DNA of 64,000 nucleotides from Peribacillus frigoritolerans (GCF_001636405.1 NZ_KV440950.1:4754778-4818777); one strand, 5' to 3'; positions 26,113 to 34,724 are shown, counted from the stretch's first letter. The notes: generated from the letters alone by a model not told the origin. Program-made: numbers and translations.

Positions 26113-26139
26113 AAAAAGTGGAGTAACTCCACTTTTTTT
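26113..26139 (+). terminator. Hairpin with T-tract in the leader of the MerR-type gene
   Basis: AAAAAGTGGAGT and ACTCCACTTTTTTT form a tight palindrome ending 15 nt before the regulator ATG. It looks like an intrinsic terminator, so it could attenuate the regulator's own transcript; the symmetric GTGGAGT arms could instead be a second MerR-type operator. Confidence 0.55.
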
Positions 26140-26154
26140 CATTGGGGGGCATCT

Positions 26155-27387
26155 ATGAAAATTGGTACATTTGCAAAGCTTTTTCATGTTACCACCGATA
26201 CCGTTCGTTATTACATTGAACTGGGATTATTAATACCAGACAAAAAAAACACCCAGTACCAAATGAACCAATTGTGTCTCGACGACATGGCTTTTATTGC
26301 TGAGCTGAAAAAATTCCACTTTTCACTTCTAGAAATCCAACAAATTTTATCGTATCGGCGAGTCACAAACTTCTCTGATCATGATGATATCAACTACTAC
26401 AACAACTTACTCATTGATAAAAAGAATCATCTGATTAAGAAAAAAGAAGACATATCAAAAACTATCAAATTGATTGAAAAAGCGGTTCAAACCAGCTCAC
26501 CTTCATCCAAAGAGGAGAATTTTACAGGGGTCCCACTTTCCTTCGTAAATCTGCTCTATTGTCCGATGTGCCACATTCCACTTGAAATGAAAGATGTAAC
26601 GATTAAAAAAGTTTACATTCAAACGGGGAGTTTAACTTGTACCTGTGGATACGAGGCTGCTATCGAGGAAGGTATCATCATTACCGCGAACTTGTACGAG
26701 ACGTCTCCTTATCCATCTTACTTTTACGATAAAGAAACGATTAAAGAGATCAATCCCAAAATGATTAACTTATTTGAAAAAAGTAATTTTTGGTTTCAAA
26801 AAGTTCTGCAAAATGTAGATTTGAAAAACAAATTAATCGTGGAAACAAACGTTGACGCTTTTGTGTCACTACCCAAATATATCGATGTTCTTGAAACGAG
26901 CGCATCCTATGTATTCAGTGGCTATTCGCTTGCGATGCTCAAGAAGGTTAGAAAAAGAATGGAGCGTATGGATCCAAAGCCAAATGTCCTTTATATTTTG
27001 AATTCCAATTTAAATTTACCATTGAAGCCGCTTAGCATCGATGTTTTTGTGGATAGTTTTACAGCAAATGATTTTTCACTGCTCAATCCGCAGTTCCCAA
27101 TTCATGTTCTAAAAAACTATTTCCATAGCAGTTCAACAATTGTCGGCGGGTATTCATATTATGATAGCTCGGGTAAATCCTTGAAAAATATTTCAGCATT
27201 ATATCCAAATTCCCACGAGCATATTTTATATCCAAAATACTTAGAAGAAAATTTATCAGGCAACGGATTTCAAATCACGCAAAGTGAAAATATCGGTTAC
27301 TGCACAGACCCAGGACCTTTTTTTGATTATCATGTAATAGACGAAAAATTCCACATGCTAATGTATTTGGCTAGTATGAAAAAATAG
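26155..27387 (+). CDS. MerR-type regulator with zinc-ribbon and methyltransferase-like C-terminal region
   Basis: 410 residues. Residues 1-75 are a MerR winged helix ('K-I-G-T-F-A-K-L-F-H-V-T-T-D-T-V-R-Y-Y'; 'F-I-A-E-L-K-K-F-H-F-S-L-L-E-I-Q'), followed by a coiled coil to about 130. Then comes a four-Cys zinc-ribbon-like segment (C-P-M-C ... C-T-C-G-Y-E-A near 150-185), and about 220 residues with alternating strands and helices resembling a degenerate SAM-methyltransferase fold, in the same order as the zinc-ribbon/methyltransferase of RlmA. Usual MerR effector domains are much smaller. The ATG has GGGGGG upstream. It is divergent from the DAO operon, which it presumably controls. Confidence 0.8.
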   Translation: MKIGTFAKLFHVTTDTVRYYIELGLLIPDKKNTQYQMNQLCLDDMAFIAELKKFHFSLLEIQQILSYRRVTNFSDHDDINYYNNLLIDKKNHLIKKKEDISKTIKLIEKAVQTSSPSSKEENFTGVPLSFVNLLYCPMCHIPLEMKDVTIKKVYIQTGSLTCTCGYEAAIEEGIIITANLYETSPYPSYFYDKETIKEINPKMINLFEKSNFWFQKVLQNVDLKNKLIVETNVDAFVSLPKYIDVLETSASYVFSGYSLAMLKKVRKRMERMDPKPNVLYILNSNLNLPLKPLSIDVFVDSFTANDFSLLNPQFPIHVLKNYFHSSSTIVGGYSYYDSSGKSLKNISALYPNSHEHILYPKYLEENLSGNGFQITQSENIGYCTDPGPFFDYHVIDEKFHMLMYLASMKK

Positions 27388-27451
27388 CATACAAAGAGGC
27401 TGGCCGAAAAGCTGCTAGTCTACGGATGAGACAGCTTCATTGTAGCCAATA

Positions 27452-28140
27452 AAGTTCTGGTGCGAAAACTTCAAGATAATTGCAATCAATCTCTGAATTT
27501 TGGTAATACCGATACTATTACTCTAATAAGGGTTCGTCAGAATGGTAAAGCGAAATTTATTCTAGTGGAGACATTATATTTTTTTGCAAACAGTAAGATG
27601 CTTTCGTGATTAGGTAGAAATGATGAAAGAATGGGGTTTATCCGTTGCTCATACAACGATTAGCGTTGGGCTCATCAGTATGGTCTTGAATTAGACAAAC
27701 GAATCCGTTGTCATCTCAAGCAAACCAACGACTCTTGAGAAAAACATAAATCAAAGTGTACCGGTACAATCCGAATGGAAATACCATCGATTTTCACCTA
27801 AGCAAAACAAGAAAACACAAGGCTGCAAAGCAATTCTTTGCAGTCTTTTCATATTTTCTGAGCTTCTAGTCGTGACAGTCGATAAATATCCAGCTTATCC
27901 TATTGTAGTTGAAGAATTGAGAAAAAAAAGATGCCATTAGGCATCCAAATAAGGCAAGTGAAATATCTCATGAAAAAGCAGGTTCGTTCGATGTAAGGAT
28001 TCAAATCCTTTCGCACAGCTACATCCATTATTTCCGGATCCTAAGTATTTGTACCGGAACCTATATGATTATTTGAACAAAATTGGATATACCTTTCCTC
28101 TGGTTGCACCGACGCTGGTATTACCAGGGTACCACCAGCA
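27452..28140 (+). mobile_element. Decayed IS6-family insertion sequence
   Basis: A degenerate transposase is readable across frames: 'F-R-D ... V-E-M-M-K-E-W-G-L-S-V-A-H-T-T-I' (about 27600), 'L-E-L-D-K-R-I-R-C-H-L-K-Q-T-N-D-S', 'N-T-I-D-F-H-L-S-K', and 'V-T-V-D-K-Y-P-A-Y-P-I-V-V-E-E-L' (about 27875), all hallmarks of IS6/IS240-type DDE transposases, interrupted by frameshifts and stops. At 27452, AGTTCTGGTGCGAAAACTT resembles the family's terminal repeat. The right end is not clear. Confidence 0.8.
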
Positions 28141-28205
28141 AAAAGGAAAAACACGCTAAGACAATTTTAATGGAAATAAGCTTTTTCTCCTATGCTAAAG
28201 GGAAA

Positions 28206-29365
28206 TCAGCTTTTTTTGAACTCTTGATTACCATAACTCATGACAGAAAGAGCAGCTGTACCTAAGGATATAAAGACAAGCACACCACCAACTGTAGGGT
28301 TGAACTCGACAGAGGTTTGCTCAATGACAATTCCACCAATAAATGAACCAAAAGCAATACCCACATGGACTGCCGAATTATTTAAGGTTTGCTGGATATC
28401 CGAGGTTTCCGGTGACAGCTCAATCAGATAGCTTTGCATCGCTGGTGTGATCGCCCAGCTTAGCATACTCCATACTACCATCAAGATTAGGAAAACCGGT
28501 AAAGAGAAAGTTGTATAAGGGATTGAAAACATAGAAACCGCAAAAAAGATAATGACAGAGATTATAGTACGCTTTGAGCCGAAACGGTCAGCTAGAAAGC
28601 CTCCAATTCCCCCGCCAACTACAGCTGCAATTCCAAAAATTAAATAGACTATACTAACCCATGTTCCATCAAGGCCTAGTTTCATTTTTAAAAATGGAGT
28701 TAGGTATCCATATAGTGTTAAATGACCCGTCAACATGACAAAGGAAGTTGCCTGGGCAAATAAAATTTTTCGATTTTTCAATGTACGTAATTGTCTTCCA
28801 ATTGGAATAGAGGGCTTTGGTGCCATCCTTTCCAGAATGAAAAACACCCCCGCCATCGAAACTAAGGTTAGGATGGAGATCATGATAAAGGGGGCCCGCC
28901 AGCCAAAAGCATTTCCAAGCATCAATCCAATTGGTACCCCCAGTACAAGGGAGGCACTGACTCCCATAAAAACAATTCCGATCGCCCTTGCACGGTATTG
29001 TTCAGTTACAATATTTGGCACCATCGTTAAACATAAAGCAATAAGCAATGAACCACTAGAAGCTGCAATGATACGGCCAACAAGTAAAATACTATAATTG
29101 TGACTTAAAATCGCAATGACATTTCCTAATAAAAAAATAAACAAAGTAATTAAAGTTAGCCGTTTGCGTTCCACTCTTTGTGTTACTGTTAACAATAGGG
29201 CGCTGCCAACGCGAATGCAAGGGAAAAAACAGTCATAAGGAAACCCGCTTGCCCAAGACTCACATCTAAATCATTCGCGACAATATCTAGTAAACCGCCA
29301 ATAATTAATTCCACCATCCCGACAACAAACGAGACAATCGCCAATAAATACACGCGTTTATCCAA
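28206..29365 (-). pseudogene. MFS transporter (DHA1 type) with a frameshift
   Basis: The N-terminal 60 codons start at TTG 29365 (AGAGGAG 7 nt upstream) and read M-D-K-R-V-Y-L-L-A-I-V-S-F-V-V-G ... A-F-A-L-A-A-P; then TAA follows. The rest, L-T-V-T-Q-R-V-E-R-K-R-L through the stop at 28206, is in another frame. One inserted base near 29195-29205 would restore a normal 12-helix DHA1 exporter of about 387 residues, with the usual 'A-P-x-L-x-x-x-x-x-x-R' motif A at the joint. So it is either a fresh pseudogene or a sequence error. It lies between an IS6 remnant and a broken regulator, which favours decay. Confidence 0.8.
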
Positions 29366-29424
29366 ATTTAACTCCTCTCTAAAAAGAAAGATAAATACCC
29401 GATAAATTCACTTTCATACTACTT

Positions 29425-30105
29425 CTAATTTTTCTCTAAAGAGTTGGCTTTCTTTAACATATAAATTTTACGGGGTCTTCCCCGAGGCGATTGAAGTTCT
29501 TCTCCTTTGTACTCCACCAAACCGCTTTCACTCAAACTACTCATAATTCTCTGGGCATTTCTAACGGTCATGGATAAATGAGAAGTTAAGTCTGAGGAAG
29601 TGAAACCGTCCCAGCCCATACGCTCAACCAATGCTTCTATCTTTTTATACGTTTTTACACTAATGTTAGCCTGATTCAATTTATCCAGCAGTTCTTTATC
29701 ATTGGAACGGAAGGTGTATGCCAATTGTTCTTCTTGACCTACGGACTCGATCATTACACCATCTTCCTGGATAACAACAATTCCAGAACTTTCTTTCTTT
29801 TTTGAATGACGGATCGCCTTGCGGGCATTGATTTCTGCTGATGCAGCCGTTTCACCAAAACCAATGCCGACTGCAACTCAAGGGCCAGTTGTTGAACAGT
29901 ACTTCGCAAGCTGCCAATTTCCCGTTCAATGGCCTTTCGTGAACTAAATATTTGATAGCGTCCGTTTCCATTTTCGATGAGGGATCCATCTAATTTTTCA
30001 CAAAATGTAAGTAATGTTTGTTTAATCTTAAGCTCCAAATGCTAACGAATATTAACCTCGTCAACAAATTGATCAAACTGATCAATTTCAATATTTCGAC
30101 ACCTA
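29425..30105 (-). pseudogene. Broken paralogue of the 17986 regulator
   Basis: Three pieces align in order with the regulator at 17986: 'N-I-E-I-D-Q-F-D-Q-F' then 'L-E-L-K-I-K-Q-T-L-L ... E-N-G-N-G-R-Y-Q-I-F-S-S-R-K-A-I-E-R-E-I', then 'V-G-I-G-F-G-E-T-A-A-S-A-E-I-N-A', and finally 'I-S-V-K-T-Y-K-K-I-E-A-L-V-E-R-M-G-W' with the winged helix and 'R-G-R-P-R-K-I-Y'. Lesions: an in-frame TAG at 30042-30044, a frame-changing deletion near 29878 that removes about four residues, and loss of the first about half of the gene, cut off where a dispersed-repeat end begins at about 30106. It probably once controlled the adjacent MFS gene. Confidence 0.85.
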
Positions 30106-30135
30106 TAAATCAACGTCCAAATTGTACAAGCCATA
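30106..30135 (+). repeat. Terminal piece of the dispersed repeat
   Basis: AAATCAACGTCCAAATTGTA CAAGCC matches the end and downstream flank of the repeat copy at 13725-13750 with one base missing. It abuts the truncated end of the regulator pseudogene. Confidence 0.7.
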
Positions 30136-30167
30136 AACAAAACTGTGGCCAACTTGTCTAAAATCTC

Positions 30168-30196
30168 AGGGATCTTCGATTGGAAGATCCCTTTTC
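30168..30196 (+). terminator. Terminator-like hairpin
   Basis: GGGATCTT and AAGATCCC (30170-30177, 30185-30192) pair perfectly with a CGATTGG loop, followed by TTTTCC. No intact plus-strand gene feeds it; it may be a relic. Confidence 0.45.
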
Positions 30197-30283
30197 CATT
30201 TGTGCTTATGAGCTCGCTGTTAAGATCAGGAAAGACCCAGTTTCGAAAATCGCTAAGATTCATAAAGATTAATGGTATAAAGC

Positions 30284-30805
30284 TTATCCCATCACATTCA
30301 ACAGATATTCTTCAATTTCGTGCTTGCTTTTTAAAATGACTATCACCTTTTCAGGGTCACTCTTTTGAAGATCGGCAAATCTGGCTTTCATTTCTTTCTT
30401 GCGAGGAAAGTAAGTGGATATGATAAATTTAATAAACTGCCAGTCTAGTTTTTCATTGCAGCCTTTAGCCATATCAGGCCTTGTTTTACCTAGATTAGAC
30501 AACCAGCGTTTTATCACACGGTAAAGGCAAACACCGAGGGGAAGTTCTAAATAAATAATCGTATCGGCTAGCTCCGAACGTAGGTTAAAAGAATGACTAT
30601 AATTGCCTTCCATGATCCACTTGTCATGACTCAATACCTTCTTCTGGGCAGAAATAAAAGCCTCTAAAGGAGCCTCCACCCAGCCAGGCCTCCAGTAAAA
30701 TGTATCCAAATGATGCACTTCAATATTCAAATTATCTCCAAGTCTTCTTGCAAAAGTAGATTTTCCGACACCCGCGGACACTCCGATAACCATGATACGT
30801 TCCAT
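30284..30805 (-). CDS. P-loop nucleotide kinase-like protein (FlaR / topology modulation type)
   Basis: About 173 residues. Walker A G-V-S-A-G-V-G-K-S-T lies at residues 8-17, followed by 'V-H-H-L-D-T-F-Y-W-R-P-G-W-V-E' and 'W-I-M-E-G-N-Y', signatures of the adenylate-kinase-like family often named DNA topology modulation protein or FlaR. The substrate is unproven. The ATG at 30805 gives the family's usual M-x-R-I-M-V-I-G start but its ribosome site is distant; a GTG at 30820 is an alternative. It stands alone between the decayed region and the old yellow enzyme. Confidence 0.82.
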   Translation of the reverse strand: MERIMVIGVSAGVGKSTFARRLGDNLNIEVHHLDTFYWRPGWVEAPLEAFISAQKKVLSHDKWIMEGNYSHSFNLRSELADTIIYLELPLGVCLYRVIKRWLSNLGKTRPDMAKGCNEKLDWQFIKFIISTYFPRKKEMKARFADLQKSDPEKVIVILKSKHEIEEYLLNVMG

Positions 30806-30947
30806 CGATATACTATCCACTCTCCCCTTTTATGTTCATAAGAAAAGGCGACCCTTCTTGAAGAAGAATCGCATCAGTTTTAGAAAATGAAGTATGGTTG
30901 CTGCGGTGTCCTGTCAAAGAACAAGCCAGCCTTACATTTTATCTCTA

Positions 30948-32006
30948 TTAAATCAAATGCCCTAAATGTTTCTTTACCTCGTAATCAACAAGTTTTTCAT
31001 CTTTCTTAATTCGTGCCAGATAATCCGGGTTGGCGATAAGCGGACGGCCAATCGCCGCAATATCAATGATACCTTTTTCCAGTGCGGCTTCTGCTGTTTC
31101 GGGATCTAGCCCCCCCACACCAACTATGATTCCATCCCAATGGCTGCGTACCAATTCATGCATGGTCAATCCTCTTGCAATCGGTTTGGTAAATTCCATC
31201 GTGGATGGGTGAATCATTTTGACTCCTGTTTCATTGAACGCTTCAATAAATGTTTGGATCGCTTTTTCAGGGTCTTCCCACATATAAGAAGGCTGGTCAA
31301 TTTTCAAAGCCGAGAAACGAATAAGGGTACGTTCCGCTCCTACCGCATCAATAACTGCTTTTAGCACTTCCTTCATAAATGTCAGACGCTGTTTTAAATC
31401 ACCACCGTACCGATCGGTCCTTTTATTGGAGGTGTCAGAATTGAACTGGTCTATTAAGTAGCCATGTGCACCATGAATTTCAACGCCGTCAAAACCAGCA
31501 ACCATTGCATTCTTTGCCGCTTGTTTATATTGGTTCACAACTTCAGCAATATCCGTCTCTGTCATTTCTTCAGGAATGTCAAAAGGTTTGCCGAATCGTG
31601 AAACCTTACCTTCTGCAGCGATAGGTGACGGGGCCTGCGGAGGAAGTCCTCCTATAATTTCATGGTGACTTGCACGGCCCACATGCCAGATTTGCGCAAT
31701 AATCGTTCCGCCTTCTGCGTGTACTGCTTCCGTTACTTTTTTCCACCCGTCGATTTGCTCTTGAGTATATATTCCGGGAACCCCAGGATTGCCCTTTGCT
31801 CTTGGTGAAATCACTACACCTTCAGTAATGATAAGTCCGATTCCATCTTGAGCCCGCTTTCGGTAATATTCTACGGTCAGGTCATTCACAACACCAGTTT
31901 CGTTATCGGCAAACGACCGAGTCATAGGAGCCATTGCCGTTCTTGTTTTTAAGTTCCATGCACCTATTGTTACAGGTTCAAACATTTTGGTTTTTATTGT
32001 TTTCAT
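30948..32006 (-). CDS. Old yellow enzyme family alkene reductase
   Basis: About 352 residues, FMN-dependent, NAD(P)H-using reductase of activated C=C bonds. 'M-A-P-M-T-R-S' at the N-terminus, 'Q-I-W-H-V-G-R-A-S-H' near 95, 'D-G-V-E-I-H-G-A-H-G-Y-L-I-D-Q-F' near 165, 'R-T-D-R-Y-G-G' and 'A-I-G-R-P-L-I-A-N-P-D' near the end are classical OYE/NemA motifs. The ATG at 32006 has CAGGAGG 8 nt upstream; an upstream in-frame ATG 54 nt earlier would contain that site. It appears to be monocistronic. The physiological substrate is unknown. Confidence 0.92.
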   Translation of the reverse strand: MKTIKTKMFEPVTIGAWNLKTRTAMAPMTRSFADNETGVVNDLTVEYYRKRAQDGIGLIITEGVVISPRAKGNPGVPGIYTQEQIDGWKKVTEAVHAEGGTIIAQIWHVGRASHHEIIGGLPPQAPSPIAAEGKVSRFGKPFDIPEEMTETDIAEVVNQYKQAAKNAMVAGFDGVEIHGAHGYLIDQFNSDTSNKRTDRYGGDLKQRLTFMKEVLKAVIDAVGAERTLIRFSALKIDQPSYMWEDPEKAIQTFIEAFNETGVKMIHPSTMEFTKPIARGLTMHELVRSHWDGIIVGVGGLDPETAEAALEKGIIDIAAIGRPLIANPDYLARIKKDEKLVDYEVKKHLGHLI

Positions 32007-32146
32007 TTGAGTTCCTCCTGTTAACCGCTTTACCTGGGCTGAATTTTCAGTAACTTTCATTGTGTAAGATTATCCGATAAGTGGTTAATTTTCAAATAAT
32101 TCACTCTGATTTTATCGCTTTAGATCAAATATGGTAATAAAGACCA

Positions 32147-32188
32147 GTGAAAAAGCCAGACAGAGATTTTTCATTCCCTGCTGGCTAA
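32147..32188 (-). terminator. Terminator of the lmrB-like gene
   Basis: AGCCAG arms (32158-32163 and 32181-32186) with TTTTTCACTGG following on the minus strand, 10 nt after the stop. Confidence 0.65.
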
Positions 32189-32197
32189 TTTATCTTA

Positions 32198-33625
32198 TTA
32201 ATCTCGTGCTGTTCTGATAAAAAACGATACGATCAAACCAATGATTGCAAGGACAACGCCGAAAATAAAGGCATCTTGAACGCCTGCAGTCAATGAACCG
32301 CTAATGGCAGATGGATCGAACGGATCTTCTGCATTTGCCATATAATTTTTTTGGGATGCTGACATGATCGTAATGGCAACGGTTGTACCGATGGCCCCCG
32401 ATACTTGTTGCAATGTATTCATTAGAGCCGTTCCATCCGGATAAAGATTTTTTGGCAGTTGATTCAGGCCATTTGTCTGGGCCGGCATCATGACCATCGA
32501 AACACCGATCATAAGGAGGGAGTGCATGACGATTACCATTATGATCGTTGTTTCAGTCGTTACGTTCGTCAAAGTCCATAACATGACAATCATGATAATG
32601 AAGCCTGGAACCACTAACCCTCTTGGACCGAACTTATCAAAAATGCGCCCCGTAACCGGAGACATGATACCATTAAGCACTCCACCCGGCAATAGTACCA
32701 GCCCAGCAGAAAACGCAGCTAATGCAAGACCGGTTTGCAGATATAACGGTAAGAGAATCATGGATGACATGATGATCATGAAGGTAATGAAGACGGTTAT
32801 TAACCCTAACGTGAACATTGGGTATTTAAAAACGCGCAAGTCAATCATCGGTTTATCCATATTGAATTGCCTCACAGCAAACAGGAATAACGCTATAAGT
32901 CCAACAATGATCGAGGTTAGAACGATCGCATTGCTCCATCCTTGCTCTCCGACAATACTAAAGCCATAAACAATTCCCCCAAAACCAATGGTCGATAAAA
33001 TAATGGAAGGTCCATCGATTTTAGGTTTGGTGATTATTGAAACGTTTTGCATATACTTGAGACCGAATAGTAAAGCGATCACAAAGAACGGCAAAGACAC
33101 CCAGAAAATGTAATTCCATTTTAGATTTTCAATAATCAAGCCTGAAACTGTCGGTCCGATGGCTGGGGCAAACATGATCACCAGCCCCATCAATCCCATC
33201 GTCGCTCCCCTTTTATGAATAGGGAAAATCAATAAAATGGTATTGAACATGAGAGGCAATAAAAGACCCGTTCCGATTGCCTGGATAACACGGGCTAGCA
33301 TCAAGATGCCGAACCCGGGTGCAATTGCTGCAATGAGCGTACCAATGATGGAGAACACCATTGAGGCAATGAATAATTGACGAGTATTGAACCACTGAAT
33401 CAAGAGTCCCGAAACGGGAACCAATATCCCCAATGTCAATAGGTAACCCGTTGTCAGCCATTGCACGGTTGAAGGACTGACATTGAATTCTTGAATTAGA
33501 TCCCCCAGCGCCATGTTTAATGCCGTCTCGCTGAATAACCCGATGAACCCTGCAATTAAAAATGCAATTAATATAGGGGTCGTCCTAATGACTGGGTTTT
33601 GTTGCTGTGTTGCATCTGCTGACAT
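32198..33625 (-). CDS. lmrB: DHA2-family multidrug MFS exporter (LmrB-like)
   Basis: 475 residues with 14 predicted helices. DHA2 features include 'L-Q-W-L-T-T-G-Y-L-L-T-L-G-I-L-V-P' in helix 2, 'R-V-I-Q-A-I-G-T-G-L-L-L-P-L' (motif B) and 'M-F-A-P-A-I-G-P-T-V-S-G-L' (motif C, the antiporter signature). The ATG has GGAGG at 10 nt. It is 61 nt downstream of a TetR gene of the LmrA type, exactly the B. subtilis lmrA-lmrB arrangement in which LmrB exports lincomycin and puromycin. Gene name rests on the arrangement, length and the operator; the drug range of this copy is unknown. Confidence 0.88.
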   Translation of the reverse strand: MSADATQQQNPVIRTTPILIAFLIAGFIGLFSETALNMALGDLIQEFNVSPSTVQWLTTGYLLTLGILVPVSGLLIQWFNTRQLFIASMVFSIIGTLIAAIAPGFGILMLARVIQAIGTGLLLPLMFNTILLIFPIHKRGATMGLMGLVIMFAPAIGPTVSGLIIENLKWNYIFWVSLPFFVIALLFGLKYMQNVSIITKPKIDGPSIILSTIGFGGIVYGFSIVGEQGWSNAIVLTSIIVGLIALFLFAVRQFNMDKPMIDLRVFKYPMFTLGLITVFITFMIIMSSMILLPLYLQTGLALAAFSAGLVLLPGGVLNGIMSPVTGRIFDKFGPRGLVVPGFIIMIVMLWTLTNVTTETTIIMVIVMHSLLMIGVSMVMMPAQTNGLNQLPKNLYPDGTALMNTLQQVSGAIGTTVAITIMSASQKNYMANAEDPFDPSAISGSLTAGVQDAFIFGVVLAIIGLIVSFFIRTARD

Positions 33626-33686
33626 AAAATAATTCCTCCAATTACTAACTGTTCGACCTAAGCTTAAGATAATTTTTCCGCATGAC

Positions 33687-34259
33687 TTATTTATTTATCA
33701 GCAATAATGGTATCTGTTCCGCAATGGTTTGGAGAGGTTCCCCGTTTTTCGCCGTTAAGGATAAAAGGATACCGCCTTCAATCAAAGCATTAATTACGAT
33801 ACTCAATTCTTTTGCCCGTTTCTCACTGAAGTCCGCTTCGAGTAATTTCTTCACATAAATGGATTGCCAATCTTCCATCGCTTCTTGACAGGCCATTCTT
33901 ATTTGCTCGCTCGTCGTATATGTTTCCGCTGCAATCGTCCCGATTGGCAGTCCTAATAGATTTTCACTATGACCAAAAACCTCGGATAAATGAAAAATAT
34001 GAGACTGAATGGCTTTAATAGGGTCTTCAATTTCATCAAATCCCCGTTTAATTTCATCTATCACGAATTCTTTTGTATGAATAATCGCCTCGATCGCCAA
34101 TTCTTCTTTGCCTTTCGGAAAATAATGATACAGCGAACCTTTTGGGATACCACTTTCCTCAATAATGTCCTTAAGCCCCACACCGTAATATCCACGTATA
34201 CGAAAAAGTTTTGAAGCAGCTTCAATAAGAATGTCTTTCGAGTTTCGTTTCTCTGCCAT
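33687..34259 (-). CDS. lmrA: TetR/AcrR regulator, LmrA/YxaF type
   Basis: 190 residues. The N-terminal TetR helix-turn-helix ('A-A-S-K-L-F-R-I-R-G-Y-Y-G-V-G-L-K-D-I-I' then 'I-P-K-G-S-L-Y-H-Y-F-P-K-G-K-E-E-L-A') is followed by a ligand domain ending 'V-I-N-A-L-I-E-G-G-I-L-L-S-L-T-A-K-N', which as I recall is shared with B. subtilis LmrA. It represses its own operon with the exporter; loss of repression gives drug resistance in B. subtilis. A matching operator lies upstream at 34280. The ATG has AAGGAGTGATCCAGCT upstream (10 nt). Confidence 0.9.
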   Translation of the reverse strand: MAEKRNSKDILIEAASKLFRIRGYYGVGLKDIIEESGIPKGSLYHYFPKGKEELAIEAIIHTKEFVIDEIKRGFDEIEDPIKAIQSHIFHLSEVFGHSENLLGLPIGTIAAETYTTSEQIRMACQEAMEDWQSIYVKKLLEADFSEKRAKELSIVINALIEGGILLSLTAKNGEPLQTIAEQIPLLLINK

Positions 34260-34279
34260 AGCTGGATCACTCCTTAAAA

Positions 34280-34300
34280 TTATATCAACCGGTCTATTAG
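34280..34300 (-). promoter_or_regulatory. LmrA/YxaF-type operator
   Basis: The minus strand reads TAATAGACCGGTTGATATAA, sharing the core AATAGACCGGT with the B. subtilis LmrA/YxaF operator as I know it. It starts right after the -10 box, a position that blocks transcription start. Confidence 0.82.
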
Positions 34301-34302
34301 GA

Positions 34303-34331
34303 ACTATACTTGTATATCATTGTTTTGTCAA
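34303..34331 (-). promoter_or_regulatory. Sigma-A promoter of the lmrA-lmrB pair
   Basis: TTGACA (34331-34326), 17-bp spacer, TATAGT (34308-34303), followed immediately by the operator. Confidence 0.85.
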
Positions 34332-34379
34332 AGATGATACTTATGTATGCATGGATATGCGATTGAAACTCATTGGAAA

Positions 34380-34413
34380 CAAAAAAGAACACCTCATAAA
34401 TGGTGTTCTCTGC
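34380..34413 (-). terminator. Terminator of the toxin transcript
   Basis: AGAACACC and GGTGTTCT (34389-34396, 34405-34412) form a perfect stem followed on the minus strand by TTTTTTG; about 100 nt after the toxin stop, giving the long 3' region normal for type I toxin mRNAs. Confidence 0.75.
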
Positions 34414-34514
34414 AAGTTTAAAAAATCGAGAAAATCAATACCTTCTTTAAACAACCCGGAATTTTTTAAAACGCTTCCATTATTAATCAAACACATCGGC
34501 CTGCCTCAATATCT

Positions 34515-34607
34515 TCAAGGATTCTTGTCATGATTTTTGAAATCAAGAATAGCAATTACAAACATGCCAAAGCTTAGCATCAGGGAAATAACTTCGAAAG
34601 TACCCAT
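34515..34607 (-). CDS. BsrE-like type I toxin (putative holin-like toxin)
   Basis: 30 residues, one membrane helix: M-G-T-F-E-V-I-S-L-M-L-S-F-G-M-F then V-I-A-I-L and a charged tail. Length and pattern match B. subtilis BsrE (M-S-T-F-Q-A-L-M-L-M-L ... I-I-A-L-L, 30 aa) and the holin-like toxin family, which depolarise or lyse the own cell unless silenced by an antisense RNA. The ATG has GGAGGCG 9 nt upstream, and a strong terminator lies about 100 nt past the stop. It is not next to a prophage. The antisense RNA should run on the plus strand across 34380-34560; a possible promoter (TTGTTT, TATGTA) begins near 34319 but is weak. Confidence 0.82.
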   Translation of the reverse strand: MGTFEVISLMLSFGMFVIAILDFKNHDKNP

Positions 34608-34689
34608 TCATACATCGCCTCCTTATATCAAGCATTTCCTGATCAGAGATTGTCCTATACAAGAAAAAGATGAAGCAGCGGCTTTTAAA

Positions 34690-34724
34690 CAAAAATAAGC
34701 AAACCCAATAAGGGTCTGCCCTTG
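34690..34724 (-). terminator. Terminator of the sigma-54 operon
   Basis: GCAGACCC and GGGTTTGC arms (one G-T pair) followed on the minus strand by TTATTTTTG, about 40 nt after the stop at 34763. Confidence 0.8.
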
